This document shows positions 53,277 through 64,000 of a stretch of 64,000 nt of DNA, one piece after another. The translations under genes and the position numbers were made by a program. Below the pieces are notes generated by a model. It searched no databases. It was not told where the DNA came from and saw only the letters and a list, made by a program, of their open reading frames with translations. The stretch comes from Lunularia cruciata. Taxonomy: Eukaryota; Streptophyta; Marchantiopsida; Lunulariales; Lunulariaceae. The stretch spans positions 57,951,034 through 58,015,033 of the forward strand of contig OX419762.1 in the NCBI GenBank assembly GCA_948567375.1, given 5' to 3'. Numbering within the stretch: the first letter of the stretch is position 1; each line of letters starts with the position of its first letter.

Positions 53277-54440
53277 TTTGAGTTTCTACCAAGAAATCAC
53301 ACCTCCGGCATGCACCTCTCACTGTCAATCAACCTTCGCGCGTATGAGCCGCCAATTTTGAAACGGCCCCTTCTTGAATTTCTTGCCTCGACGAAAGGTT
53401 GTTAGACTGTCTTCGCCTCAGGTTGAGCTCCCCCCAATCCGAAGACAATTTACTTTATATTGTATGCTGACACGGCATTTCCGAGTACTTCATCTTATGA
53501 CCCGAAGTCACTTTACTTTGGGTTTCATCCCGAAGACAATTTTCTTCGCCTTCTTCGGCCATATAGGCGCAATCCGACTTCTTTATACACTTCTTCTCCT
53601 TTATTTTGAAAAAATAAAAAAATGTGGGCACCACATCATGAATAGCTAGATTTAGTCCTAGCTAAGACCCTATCTAGAGGAAAAGAAAAGAGTGAGCATC
53701 ATTATTTGTCTTCTAGTGTATTGACTTGGTACTATTCATAGTTATTTGACTTTGAGGAAAGAGTTGAGAGCTCTTGGGCCCACAAGCCTTGTTTGTGCAG
53801 AATTTTCTATAGTCTAAAGATAGCCTTTGTGAAAGAATCCTTGACTTAGTTGGTAGGTGAAGATAAGACCACCTACCCATGGGATTATTCCATGTGCTTG
53901 GATATTCCTTTAGATTTTTTGATTTTATTTGACTTTAAGCCTAGTAATTTGAGTTACTTTGATAATTAATAACTTTGGTGTGTAATTTTTTCACAAGTAT
54001 ATAAGGTAGGGATGAGGAGGTACTAATCATCCTTTCATTTGTAACTAATTATTTTTCTTTGATTGAGTTCTCTAGTAAGCAATGTCTTGAGTCTTAGAGG
54101 TGCCTTGGAGGAATGTGATGGAGTTGGGGTTCCTTGCCTTCTTAGTCCATGGTGCACTACCTTAATAGCCACCAAAGGTTCAGCTTGAATGAGAGACAAG
54201 TTGGCTCAAAATATATTTTTTGTTGCTAGGACCTCTCTAGAAGGCAAGATAATATTTCATGTTCAATTGTATATTAGACAGAAGGAGGCTATGAGAGCTC
54301 ACTTGGAGAGAACTTTACGGGAGGAAAAGGTTGAACTTATGTAAGAGAACTTGGAGCTATTTGTATACCATATAGTTCTTTATGATATTTTTGAGATAAT
54401 ATTATACATCCTATGCACATAAGAGGATCTGGAAAGATTA

Positions 54441-54983
54441 TGTGAGGTGAATTTTGTAGATTTTGTAGATTACAGTGATTTTGGGCAAAACCTCAAGTTT
54501 GAGATCAAGATTTGAATTTTAAGAGAAGATCCCTTGGATCCTCTTTCAATTATGACACTTAAAAGTATTGCAAGGTCTGCTACACATAATGAGCTAGAAG
54601 TTTTGGAAGGTGGTAAGGTAAACTATTTCTGCAAACTACATGCTCTTTGGAATTTTGTACAAAGTTTACCATTTTTTGTTTTGTATTGGATTATTCTTTC
54701 CAAGAAAATTAAGTGAGGTGGATAGTATATTTTGAACATTAAGGTGATTTTGGGCAAAACCTCAAGTTTGAGACCTAGACTTCAAATTTTTATAAAGGAT
54801 AGCTTGTATTATCCTTCAATTGGGATATTTAAAATTATTGTAAGGGCTACTACCCACATAGAGCTAGAATTCTTGGAAGCTAGTGGAGTAAATTGTCTTG
54901 CAAACTGCACACTCTTTTGAATTTTGTGCAAAGTTTGCCATTTCTTCACTTTTCATTGAATTATTTTGAAACTTTCAAAGAAA
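54441..54983 (+). repeat. Tandem duplication of about 270 bp
   Basis: 54441-54712 and 54713-54983 are diverged direct copies. Both contain gattttgggcaaaacctcaa followed by matching stretches to aagaaaattaa. Both copies have short open frames with the theme ARSATHNELEVLEGGKVN / VRATTHIELEFLEASGVN. Confidence 0.78.
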
Positions 54984-55382
54984 ATTCAATGCAAGATATC
55001 CTACCTTCTGACCAACAAATTAGGGAGACATTGGTCTTGCTTAGGAAGTTATGAATTGATAAATTGAGGGTGATGGTTTTTAAACCAAATCTGAAAGATG
55101 AAATTCCTAGGCCAAATAGCCCAATGAAAAGGGATGAAATTTACAAGGAAGGACAGCTTGGGGTGCTGATCAAGTGTAAAATATTTCAAAGGTTTGAGAG
55201 TTATAATTTGGGCAAATAGGTTGATATTGTGAGGAGGTGTCATTTTAGGAGAGTTAAGTTTTCATGAATGATGATTGTAGGTTCAACCAAAAGCATGTTT
55301 GAATGTTTTGACTCATCTTGGGAGCATAGAGGGCCATCATGAGTAGAAATTAAGATTTTGTAAGGTTCCTCAAGGGTTTTAA

Positions 55383-55568
55383 GTGATAGTAGTGGTGGAT
55401 TTGAAGACAAGAGAGCTTAGAGTAGAATTTGAAGAGAGTGTTGAGAGGATTCAAAGAGCTTCACTATTTGGAGGAAAGAGAGACTCTAAGTGCTTCTTAT
55501 GTAAAAAGAAGGGACACAAGGCAAGTTCATGTTTATTGAGTCTTGAGAGAAAGGAGAGGTTTTCTTGA
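55383..55568 (+). pseudogene. Zinc-knuckle segment of F
   Basis: An open run of 61 codons ends with CFLCKKKGHKASSC, a complete CX2CX4HX4C knuckle, preceded by basic and acidic residues (ELRVEFEESVERIQRASLF). It is typical of Gag nucleocapsid. It lies upstream of a gag-core-like part at 56016, the reverse of normal order, so rearrangement or two elements are possible. Confidence 0.6.
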
Positions 55569-55569
55569 C

Positions 55570-56015
55570 TTGGGATTGCATGTTGGATCTTTTTCACCAA
55601 GATTGGGAAGGAGTTGATCTAGGACCAAGGAGTTATATGAGGTTTGTGGAGTGGAAGGACTCCAAAGAGCCATGAATGTAAAGGAATGGTAACATTCTTA
55701 GGGACATTGGTGAAAGATATTGGAGAGAGTCATAGTACTACTATAGAGAAATTATCACCTTCATAAGAAAGTTCTCAAGATTAGTGATGGAGATAATCTT
55801 TCAATTGATGGATAAAATATCCATGAGAGTGTGCTTAATTTGCAATTTTGGATTTGATCATGCCATAGAAATCATAAAGTAACATGAACCCTTTGTACTA
55901 TCAAGAGTTGACTACTCTCAAATGGTGTTAGTCATGTATATATTCTATTAGTTATAGGGTGAGATAGAAAATAGAAAAAGATTAAGAGAGAAAAGAAAGA
56001 TAATGAGAGGCTAAG
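55570..56015 (+). other. Uncoded stretch within F
   Basis: No domain recognised. Short fragments such as VEWKDSKEP are insufficient to assign. Confidence 0.4.
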
Positions 56016-56400
56016 ATGGAGAAACTTCTAGTTTTCTTTGGCAAGAATAGAGAAGATTTGGAGGCTTTTGTAAGAGATTTCAAGAGGGCTTGCATAGGAA
56101 ATAATGAGAGAAGTAAGAATGAGTTGTCCTTATTTCTACCTGATTTCTTTGAGAGTGTAGCTCTTAGATGGTATGAGTCAAAATACGAAAAGAGAAAGGA
56201 GAGATGGGCAAGAGGAGTCTTGGGAGAGTTTGACTATAGCATTCATTGAGAACTTTCTTCAAGATGAGAGTTATGAGAGATTGAAGAGTGATGTTACCTT
56301 CCTCAAACAAGAAGATGGAGAGAAAGTAAGAGTTTATGCAAAAAGAGTGGAGAAGTTAGAATCTAAGTTCTTGATAGTGTTGAGAAAGTGAGAAAGTTTT
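56016..56400 (+). pseudogene. gag core of F
   Basis: MEKLLVFFGKNREDLEAFVRDFKRAC begins the run, then LFLPDFFESVALRWYESKYEKRKERW. After a one-base frame change it reads SWESLTIAFIENFLQDESYERLKSDVTFLKQ and KVRVYAKRVEKLE. The pattern (F-x-G, ALRWYE, FxxxF, Y-x-x-R) is that of a retrotransposon capsid domain. Stops follow at 56391. Confidence 0.68.
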
Positions 56401-57191
56401 GGATACTATTGAGAAATCTAGGTTTTGGATAATGTTGAGTAGGATGATGTGGAAACAACCATGATTGGAATAGAAGCCATGCTCAACAAGAAATTTTTGG
56501 AGGGTTGAACCACAAATTCAAAGTAAAGCAAGATATGAGAAACCTTCTTCCAAGTTAGAAGCTATCAAGATTGTAGTTTGAATGGAGGAGATTTTGGAAG
56601 GGGATGAGAATGATTTGGTGGTGAAAGAGGTTGTGCATCTTGTATAAGTCTATGGTGGAAAGTGTGGCACCACAAGTAATAGTTACTCCTATTCTTTCAT
56701 TTCTACCAAAATATCTCCTTCAAACTATCATGAAGTAACTTGGAAATCTCAAGATCAATGTAATGCTATGGGAGAAGAGACATGTGGACCAGAATTTTGG
56801 GTGAGAGCTAGAGGTGATAGAAACTATCCATATAGAGGAAGCTAACCAACTAGCAATTTCAATAATTGAAATATTTTTTGTTGTGGAGGTAGAGTCACAT
56901 CCAAAAGAATTGTCCAAATTCCATGAACTATGGAAGGAGTTATAAAGGAGGGAAATAGAGAGAAGAAAGGAGGTGGTGAAATCCAAGTACCTCCAATTAA
57001 AAGTAGAGGGAAGGGGATAACATCCATAGATGTGGTAGAGAGCAAGTATGAGAAGAGAGAATGCTCCAACTCCAAAGGTCTTAGCTTGGAGCTTTTTGCA
57101 CAAGAGAAGACGAGAGCCCATTTTGTAGATGATATAAATTCTCTCAAGAATTTCCTCCTAGCAAGGATAGTCCAATGTCCACAGGAAGTAC

Positions 57192-57557
57192 TTGCACTGC
57201 TTGTTCAATACCATTAACAAAAACTCCAAGGAAGAAGTTGTGGATGATTTCTTGATCTTACAACAACAATGGGGCTACAATGTATTGGAGGATGTTTGTA
57301 CTCACAAAGCCAACATCACAATCAATCAGCTGATTGCTTTAAATCCTACCTTGAGGAAAGAGCTTAGGAGTGGTTTGAGTTCTACAAGGAGCAAGAGAAA
57401 GAAGAAAACAAAGGATCCGGTATCAATGGGAGTGGTGGATGCAAAACCAGCACCATGGGAGGCTTGTGAAAATGCTTCCAACATTGATGTGAGTATAAAT
57501 GCTAACACCATAAAGGATGCACTTGTTGATGGAGGATCTGCAATAAATACCATGTAA
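57192..57557 (+). pseudogene. Aspartic protease region of F
   Basis: A 121-codon open run ends with VSINANTIKDALVDGGSAINTM, a protease active-site region with DGG where DSG or DTG is usual. A stop follows at 57555. Downstream are a further protease-like part (FQFLKDESYDLLLV, about 57700) and a linker with stops up to RT. Confidence 0.62.
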
Positions 57558-58239
57558 GAGAAGTTGATGAAGAAGTTAGGTATTATACACTCTAGACCTT
57601 CAACATTTGTAATGAGCATGTCAAACAAGCAACAAATTTGACTGGTGGGTGTGATAGATAAGGTGATAGTATCTATTATAGGAGTTCAAAATCTCATGAC
57701 TTTCCAATTCTTGAAGGATGAAAGTTATGATTTGTTACTTGTAAACCATGGTTGAGAGCAGCACAAAAAACTAATCAATAGCACAAAGGATATTTGAGAA
57801 TTGGGCCTTCAAACCATTAGAGTTATAATTTCTATAAAAAAAATCAACCACCCTTCATATTTAGATACATCATCTTTTGATTATTGAGGATCAGATTCAA
57901 AAGGAAGGAGCTTCAAGTATAGACACAAGCATGGAAGAAGAGATCTCATCAAAGGAGGATGATTCTAAATCTAATTTAGATGTATATCCCTTGTGTGCTA
58001 TGGACTTTGTGCCTAAACTAGAGGTTTGAAGGACCTTGATGAATCACCATCAACACTAGAGTAGATAGAGAGGAGACTATCTACCCTCAAGTATGGTCAA
58101 AATGTTACCAAGGAAGAGAAGGTAAGATTTGAGGAGATTTTCCACAAGTGTATCCATATGTTTGTTCTTAGTTACAAGGATCTCAAGGAAGTCACCTTGG
58201 AGGAGCACTAAATAAAGGTGGAGTTACATACAAGACCAA

Positions 58240-58867
58240 TCCACCAAAAGAAATGTCACACTAGCCCACCAACAACTTTGGTTGTGAAGGAGGAGATTGA
58301 AGGCTTAAGGGGTTTATTGAGTTTATTTTTGAGGTGGAGAATTTACAATGGGTGTCTCTAATTTTGATTGTGAAGAAGAAGAATGGAAATCTTTGTGTAT
58401 GTGTTGATTACAAGAAGCTCAATGTTATTTCTAAGAAGGACTACTACTCTCTTGCCATTCATTGATGAGATATTGGATGAAGTTGCGGGTCATAAGAGGT
58501 ATAACTTTTGAGATGGTAATAGTGGTTACGACCAAATCAAGATTGCACTAGAGGATCAAAAACTCACCACATTTACCACACCTTGGGGAACTTACACTTT
58601 CAAGGTCATGCCTTTTAGACTTTGTAACGCTCCAACCACATTTCAATGGTTTATGAACAAGGTGTTTTAACCTTTCATTGGGAAATTTGTAAAAGATTTC
58701 ATTGATGACTTTTGTGTCTAGGGGAACAAGGAGCACTTTGAGCACTTGGTCAAAGTTTTGCAATGCTTAGATGAAGCAAATGCATCACTCAACCTAGAGA
58801 AGTGTATCTTTGGCTGTGAAGAAGGTCTACTTTTGGGGCATATTATTTCCAAGGATGGAATAGCAAT
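58240..58867 (+). pseudogene. Reverse transcriptase of F, cut by B3
   Basis: Segments are LVVKEEIEGL, VKKKNGNLCVCVDYKKLNVIS (about 58370-58435), then GNSGYDQIKIALEDQKLTTFTTPWGTYTFKVMPF, LCNAPTTFQWFMNKVF, and FVKDFIDDFCV with FIDD as the catalytic box (about 58700). KVLQCLDEANASLNLEKC and LLGHIISKDGIAI close the fragment at the B3 insertion. Stops at several sites. The GYDQI and FIDDF wording separates it from families A-C. Confidence 0.8.
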
Positions 58868-59266
58868 TGTAAAGACCAAGATCGAGGAGAGAAATAGGAG
58901 AATTGGGACACTTGAATGTGGAAGAACTTCAAATGCCTAGCATGAGCTTTGGCTCTTGTATTTATATGGATCATACCATGCTCTTGATAAGCTTCTCAAT
59001 AAGCTTCCTTGAGCCATTTTCTTGGAGTGCAAGCCAAGTTAACCAAGAAGCTTCTCAAGAAGCTTCCTTCTAGAAGCCGCCTACTCAGCTTGCAAGCTAA
59101 GCTAGTTGGAAGCTTCTCAAAGCTATCTACTTGGGATGCAAGTTAAGCTAGTTGGGAAGCTTCCCAAGAAGCTTCCTAGATACTTCTAGAATATTCTGGG
59201 CTAATTTTGCTTATTCTCAACTTCATTAGCCTTACTAACCACGTTGCTAAACTCCATATTGTTACA
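58868..59266 (-). repeat. 3' LTR of B3
   Basis: 399 bp. On the minus strand it starts TGTAACAATATGG and ends GGTCTTTACA, with the same TATA box and GAAGCTTC clusters as B2. The purine tract ctagcggtggaggaata precedes it. Confidence 0.87.
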
Positions 59267-59269
59267 TAT

Positions 59270-60328
59270 TCCTCCACCGCTAGTTGGTGACGTCCTAGTT
59301 GCCATTGAAGCTTCAAATTCTTGGATGGCCATTTGTACATTATGGAGGTAAGAAAGAGGTTCCCATGTAGCATCATGAAGGGGATTTCCTTTCCAAAGGA
59401 CCTTGTACCCCGTATGTTGTCAGTGCTTGCCAAAACTTCTCGGTGAATCAAAGATCACAGTCGGAAATGAGTACACATGGAACCCCATGATGCTTGAATA
59501 CATTGTTGAAGTAGATTTGCACTAAGGTTGGAGCATCCACGGTATCAAAGGTTGGTGCCAAGTGGACTTGCTTACTAAGCTTATCCACAAACATCACAAT
59601 TGTTTTGTGTCCTTGCTTTGTCTTGGGCAAGGATGTGATTAGATCAAGCTCACATGTTCCCATCGAGCGGATAGAATGGGGAATGGATGAAGGAGTCCAC
59701 TTAGTTTCTGGTTGTTTGCCTTGTTACATTGGTAGCTCTCACAAAATCAGATAAACTCTTGAACATCTCATGTCATGTTTGGCCACCACTATCGGCATTG
59801 GAGGGTACCCAAGGTCTTGTCCACACCCATGTGACCAGCTATGGGTAAACCATGGGCTTCTTGAAGGTGCACAAGTTGGAGATCACCTTTGGCTAGAACA
59901 TGGATTTGGTCCTCATGGAATAGAAGGCACTTTCTTGAAGGAGAAGGTGTTGTATTCCTTGTTGCATGCTATAAGATGACCATGTATCATTTGAAAGAAG
60001 GGATCTTGTTGTAGAGCTGACCAAAACTTGTTTTGGACCTTGGAGTCAATTGACACAGTCGTAATTGTACCATAATGAGAGGAAGAGACTCCAAATCAGG
60101 TTGTTGTGATAGAGCATTAGGGATGACATGAAACCGACTTGGTTTGTACTCAAGTTTGATGTCAAAAAATTGGATTTGTTCCTCCTATCAATGATGTCGA
60201 CTCTTCATGTGTTCCAAGTGTAAGGTCTGCAACAATGGTTTGTGATTAGTTTGCATGATCACTTGTTTCACTAAGAGATAGTGCCTCCATACCTTGGTGG
60301 CATATACCATTGCAAATTGTTTTTGATC
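59270..60328 (-). pseudogene. Partial integrase and chromodomain of B3
   Basis: The zinc-binding region lies at about 60000-59700 (EAHGLPIAGHMGVDKTLGTLQC-like). The core has LDLITSLPKTKQGHKTIVMFVDKLSKQVHLAP and VLISDCD (59663-59448). At about 59435 it jumps straight to a chromodomain-like part (YKVLWKGNPLHDATWEPLSYL), so the third catalytic residue and the C-terminal integrase region are deleted. The breakpoint differs from that of B2. Confidence 0.78.
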
Positions 60329-61430
60329 TCAAGCAGAGTAATTTCTTTCAGCCATATTTAGTCTACAAGACACAAAGACAATAGGATGTAGTCCATGTGG
60401 GAATTCTTGTTGCAACATGGCTCCAATTGCAAAGTTAGAAGCATCAAAATCAACCACACATGGTTGTTGAGGATCATATGGTTGAAGAATGTGCCTTGAA
60501 GACACCATATGTTTCAACTTCTAGAATGCTTCTTCACTAGAAGTTCAAGTTCTTGCCCAAGAGGTCAGTCAATGGTGCAGCTACATGAGCATAATCATAG
60601 ATGAATCGTCGGTAAAAATTAGCCAATCTATTAAATGCCCATACTTTTGTAGCATCCTTTGGAGTAGGCCAATCAACAATGGCCTTGATTTTCTCCTCTT
60701 CTATATTGATCCACTCCAATGAGATGTTGTGACCCAAGAAGGTAACTTCTTTTTGCCAAAAGGAACACTTTGACTTCTTATAGTAAAATTTCCATTGTCG
60801 TAGTCATCTAAGGACATCCTGCACATGATTTACATGTTTTACCTCTATCTTGCTATAGATTAAGATATCATCCAAGAACACCACCACGTACCTATCCAAT
60901 AGTCCATCCAACACCCAATGCATCTGATCCATGAAGACTATTGGAGCATTAGTGAGCTTGAAAGGTAGAACTCTCAACTCAAAATGCCCATACCTTGTGC
61001 AAAAGGTAATCTTTTGCACATCCTCCCTATCAATGGAGATTTGTTAATAGCCATTTCAAAGACCCAACTTGGAAAAGTATCGTGCTCCACTCAATTGATC
61101 AAGCAAGTCATCAATCTGAGGCAATGGATATGCATTCTTCATTGTTTGCTTATTGAGCTTATGGTAATCAATACAAAAACAAAGTCCTCCATCCTTCTTT
61201 GGAATGAATAGTACCGGTGCTCCCCAAGGGGAGATGCTATGTTGTATGAAGTCCTTCTCCAACAACTCCGTAAGTGTTATTTGTAACTCCTCTAACTCCT
61301 TTAGTGAGAGCCAAGATTGGTCTACTCACTAGAGTACTCCTTGGCAATAACTCAATCTTGAAGGGCATACCACAATCTACCAAGAGTAATCCTTTTGGTA
61401 GATCATCCAGAAACACGTCCACAAAATCCT
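60329..61430 (-). pseudogene. RT and RNase H of B3
   Basis: Read from the right: VFLDDLPKGLLL (about 61420), [39 protein letters not shown] (about 61260-61145), [57 protein letters not shown] with the catalytic FLDD (about 60900-60850). RNase H has IVDWPTPKDATKVWAFNRLANFYRRFIYDYA and VVDFDASNFAIGAMLQQE (60540-60400). Stops and frame changes occur near 61060, 60800 and 60535. Confidence 0.83.
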
Positions 61431-62164
61431 AAACTATCTAATCAACCATTGCTTGATAAGTCTCTTGGCCCTCCTCAGAATTTCCTTGTGCAATTGGCTT
61501 GATCCACACTAAAGAAATAGACTTATCTTCCTCCAAAGCTTGCTCTATGGCTACTTCACTAACAAACTTCCCATCTAGGGACTCATCTTTCTTCAAAGCT
61601 TGCTCCATGGCTGCTTTCTTGGTAAACTTCCCATCTTGGGACTTATCTCCCTTCAAGGCTTCCTCTCTTGCTACCTTCTAAATAAACTTCCCATCCTGGG
61701 ACTAACTATTTTTAGGTGTCTTACTCAGAGGTGCCAAACAACCTAATCAAAAATTCTTACCTTGGTGTTGTACTTGAATTTGTTGTTGATTCCAATCAAA
61801 TTGAACCTTATGATGCTCAAGCCAAGGTAGTCTTAGAATAATATTGAAGTGTAGAGGTGCCATTACAACCTCGTACACTCCAAATACTCCTTCCCAATCT
61901 TGAAGGTAACAGGATGCAAGGTATGGCATGCAGAACCTTTCCTACCATCCGCCATCATCAATCTACTTCCAATTATTGGTTTGATAGGAATACCCAATTC
62001 CTTTGCTACTTGCATAGACATGCAATTCTCTGACCTTCCAAAATCAACCAAAATCCTACAACCCCGATTAGATATTGTATCTTGCAAGTGAAGCAAACTT
62101 GCATAGGTCAAGCCTTCAATCCCATCGAGACTAATCAAGCTCCCAATAGGCGGCTCAAAATCTT
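61431..62164 (-). pseudogene. Protease and 20-residue repeats of B3
   Basis: The protease begins FEPPIGSLISLDGIEGLTYASLLHL (62156), then GCRILVDFGRSENCMSMQVAKELG, with DFG where DSG is expected. It continues with FNIILRLPWLEHHKVQFDWNQQQ. The linker holds repeats of the pattern SQDGKFTKKAAMEQALKKDE and SLDGKFVSEVAIEQALEEDK (about 61640-61520), as in B2. E3 interrupts the start at 62165. Confidence 0.82.
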
Positions 62165-62722
62165 TGTGGTACACACATTTTTGTTTTTTTTTTCAATTTT
62201 GAAGAAGAAGTGTACGGAGAAGTCAAATTGCACCTATATGGCCAAAGAAGGCAAAGAAAAGTGTCCTTGGGATGTAACCTAAGGTAACGTGACTTTAGGT
62301 CATAAGGTGAGGTACTTGGAATTGCCCTGTCAGCATACAACCCGAAGTAAGGAGTCTTTGTATTGGGGGTGCTCAACCTAAGGCAAGGATAGTGTAACAA
62401 CTTTCCTTTGGGGTGAGACATTCAAGAAAGTACCGTTCAAAAACGGCGGTCATACGCATGAAGGACACTTGACAATGACAAGAGCATGCAAGAGGTGTGA
62501 TTTCTTGGTAGAAACTCAAATTGAATAAAGATGGAGAAGGCGCGACTCTATAAAAACCGGGCTAAAGACAAAGTGATGACAAGCAATTTCCTATTGCCAC
62601 TAAGAAGTCGTCTTGTAGGAGATCGTGGTAAGGGAAGTATAGTCAAAGACGCGCTGGTGTGTTGAGACAAAGTTGCAAGAGTTAATCTGGGAATCAATAG
62701 GAAGAATAGTCCTCAGCCCAGA

Positions 62723-63370
62723 GTGGAAGAGAGAAAGATGGGAGGTGGGAAGAAGAACTCTGATTTTGTAGTGAGAAATCATGCAATTTGGAGGTTAGAT
62801 GTGATCATAAGAATTGAGGTCTTGAGCAGGCTTCGGATCACATACTTGGCATGGATTTGGAATGTTAGCTTTCTAGGTTTCATGACTGAGATCATCGAGA
62901 GTAAGTGTCTCGATGGCCTTGAGGAAGAAGAGAAGAGAGGAAATCCGGCTCAATGGACAAAGTCGGATTGGATGTCAGTACTCAAGAGAGAGGTAGGCGT
63001 AGAGCATGATGCCACGTTCTTGGGGAAGGGAGAAGTAGGCAAAGAAACCCAAGAAGTGAGAGATGCCTTCTCTTTGAAGCGCACAAAGAATGGCTACAAA
63101 GTAGAGAGCTATAGGGATCTTGTCAAGAGAGGGATCGTGAGTGATCTAATGGTAATCTTGAAGCCGAAGAGAACGACTTATGTGTTGAAGCACCAAGCGG
63201 TGTTCTTCCATAAGATGTTTGCAAGAGAGCCAATTAATTGGGTGAAGTGTCTTCATGGGAGGACAAGACAGATGGTGTGGAATTTGTGGGACAAGTCGCC
63301 TCCACACTACATTGTGCCATTTGCAGCTCATTTCTATTTGGGGCTGAACTTGCTCAATGCGGCGGAGTGA
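62723..63370 (+). CDS. Globular domain of the family E protein (E3 copy, 215 codons)
   Basis: Aligns without gaps to E2 residues about 60-275: NHAIWRLDVIIRIEVLSRLR, WNVSFLGFMTEIIESKCLDG, SLKRTKNGYKVESYRDLVKRG, PINWVKCLHGRTRQMVWNLWD, PPHYIVPFAAHFYLGLNLL. It ends at TGA 63368-63370, where E2 continues with RNRM, and the reading goes on after the stop (NKMVSHFHPDLRRDVDAEEQQYI). The Met at 62723 follows an open but Met-free stretch, so the true start may be earlier. Function unknown. Confidence 0.75.
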   Translation: MEERKMGGGKKNSDFVVRNHAIWRLDVIIRIEVLSRLRITYLAWIWNVSFLGFMTEIIESKCLDGLEEEEKRGNPAQWTKSDWMSVLKREVGVEHDATFLGKGEVGKETQEVRDAFSLKRTKNGYKVESYRDLVKRGIVSDLMVILKPKRTTYVLKHQAVFFHKMFAREPINWVKCLHGRTRQMVWNLWDKSPPHYIVPFAAHFYLGLNLLNAAE

Positions 63371-63952
63371 AATAAGATGGTGTCCCATTTCCATCCTGAT
63401 TTAAGAAGAGATGTCGATGCGGAGGAGCAACAATACATTCTTCAGATGAGGAGCAGTGATGAGTACTATGCATAGAGGTGGCAAAGTGTGCAGTTGGAAG
63501 GGAGCACTCCAAAGTCAAAGAAGAGGAGTTGACAAGGAGAAGAAGTAGAGAAAGTGAGACCTTGAAAGGCTAGAAGGGTAAACCCAAGGAAAGAGCTGGT
63601 GGTAATGGTGTCATCGGAAGAAGAGTCGGAAAGAGAAGCCAAGGGCAAGTCCAAAAATTTGGAGAGAAAGGAAGAACCAGAGTTCACACTGCAAAGTGGA
63701 GATACAAGTAGTGATAGCAACAATGGAGTGGAGGTGAAATCCGTACCCAAAGAGGAGGAAGCCAAGATGGAGACAGAGGAGAAAGATCACTCAAAACTGG
63801 AAGACGAAGTTCCAAAACAAGAGGAGAAAAGAGTTACAATTCAAAGAGGAGTTTGTTCTAGACAGAAGGCAAAGTGTGGAGTAGGGCCAAGTAAGGTAAG
63901 AGAAGAGGAGGATGGAAGTTTGGGGAGTGAAGAATCCATTCCTATAATGTGA
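63371..63952 (+). pseudogene. Acidic middle part of the family E protein (E3)
   Basis: After several stops (63368-63600) an open acidic run appears: SSEEESEREAKGKSKN, EEPEFTLQSGDTSSDS, EEEAKMETEEKDHSKLEDEV. The basic patch RGVCSRQKAKCGVGPSKVR follows, also present in E2. The window ends soon after, before the coiled coil. Confidence 0.7.
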
Positions 63953-64000
63953 TTGCGGCTTAGAAGGCAAGTGTCGAGTGAGGAAGAGGTGAAGAAGGAG

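Larger units (their letters stand above)
49860..53635 (-). mobile_element. Element E2: best-preserved family E unit
   Basis: 3,776 bp. The plus strand starts TGTGACAACCC and ends GGGCACCACA, the reverse of E1. A perfect duplication TCATG flanks it (49855-49859, 53636-53640). It carries a 500-codon open frame, then a coiled-coil frame, a TATA-like ctacttaag and about 680 bp to the end. No RT, integrase, primer site or terminal direct repeat is present. Confidence 0.9.
49749..54210 (+). mobile_element. LTR D2, split by E2
   Basis: Left part 49749-49859 (TATAACACC...) and right part 53636-54210 match D1 in order, including a TATATAAG box near 53998. No internal gypsy sequence adjoins either side. 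The flanks TAGAC and ATATA do not match, so one side has been rearranged after insertion. Confidence 0.78.
54211..58867 (+). mobile_element. Element F: decayed Ty3/gypsy element of another lineage
   Basis: Contains gag-like segments, a zinc knuckle, a protease and RT in plus orientation, cut at 58867 by B3. Its sequence is unlike families A-C. Neither LTR was identified. The first kilobase (54211-55380) is AT-rich and holds a tandem duplication. Confidence 0.65.
58868..62164 (-). mobile_element. Element B3: Ty3/gypsy element inserted in F, cut by E3
   Basis: Reads on the minus strand from protease (62164) through repeats, RT, RNase H, partial integrase, chromodomain and 3' LTR (59266-58868). 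Gag and the 5' LTR would lie beyond E3, outside the window. Sequence identity with B2 is high. The flank before the LTR is GCAAT (58863-58867); the other copy of the duplication is not visible. Confidence 0.87.
62165..64000 (+). mobile_element. Element E3: 5' part of a family E unit, running off the window
   Basis: Begins TGTGGTACACACA inside the B3 protease and matches E1 and E2. It is the fourth E insertion in this window. The far end and the target duplication are not visible. Confidence 0.85.

Noticed and set aside
1-64000. Prokaryotic-type defence system, CRISPR array or operon
   Set aside because: No array of regular repeats and spacers, no operon-like gene spacing and no bacterial-type genes; all coding signals are eukaryotic transposons.

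Overview
This is a stretch of land-plant nuclear DNA made almost entirely of transposable elements. I see no convincing host gene, rRNA, tRNA or CRISPR array. The plant call rests on several chromodomain Ty3/gypsy pol genes, LTRs with TG...CA ends and 5-bp target duplications, primer sites matching the initiator-Met tRNA, a decayed PIF1/Helitron-type helicase, and CpG/CHG-type deamination of old copies. Deep nesting of old elements fits a large, slowly purged genome such as a gymnosperm's, but the species cannot be read from the sequence.

Family names used here: A (A1 15311-24934 minus; A2 about 8826-49748 plus), B (B1 1-5309 plus; B2 39975-44957 plus; B3 58868-62164 minus), C (C1 12116-32963; C2 9817-38928; solo LTR 1169-1914; LTR fragment 8561-8768), D (LTRs D1 26099-26790 and D2 49749-54210), E (E1 27834-31645; E4 36322-38237; E2 49860-53635; E3 62165 to the window end), F (54211-58867).

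Layout. B1 lacks its 5' end, carries a solo C LTR, and ends in an LTR at 5309. A decayed PIF1-like helicase follows (5455-6660), then about 1.9 kb with nothing recognisable. From 8826 to 49748 an old element, A2, is split by C2 and B2. C2 is split by C1 and E4. C1 is split by A1, D1 and E1. The 3' LTR of A2 is broken by D2, which is itself broken by E2. Element F follows, broken by B3, which is broken by E3.

The main discovery is family A. A1 carries one reading frame of about 2,365 codons (23107 to 16013, minus strand) with no frameshift and seven in-frame stops. It encodes Gag with two zinc knuckles, aspartic protease, a complete cytosine-5 DNA methyltransferase domain with canonical motif order, reverse transcriptase, RNase H, integrase, and a PHD finger in place of a chromodomain. 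An LTR retrotransposon that pairs a DNA-methylation writer with a histone-tail reader is the most notable thing here. A2 is a second, far more decayed copy with the same layout, so the architecture belongs to a family. The ends of A1 are circularly permuted, as if a 2-LTR circle had been inserted.

The second discovery is family E: units up to 3.8 kb with TG...CA ends and perfect 5-bp target duplications, but without terminal repeats, RT or integrase. Each full-length unit codes for a conserved globular domain, an acidic linker and a long coiled coil, and has a TATA-like box about 680 bp from its 3' end. They look like solo LTRs whose U3 encodes a protein, or like a protein-coding non-autonomous element. 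None of the elements in the window appears able to move on its own.
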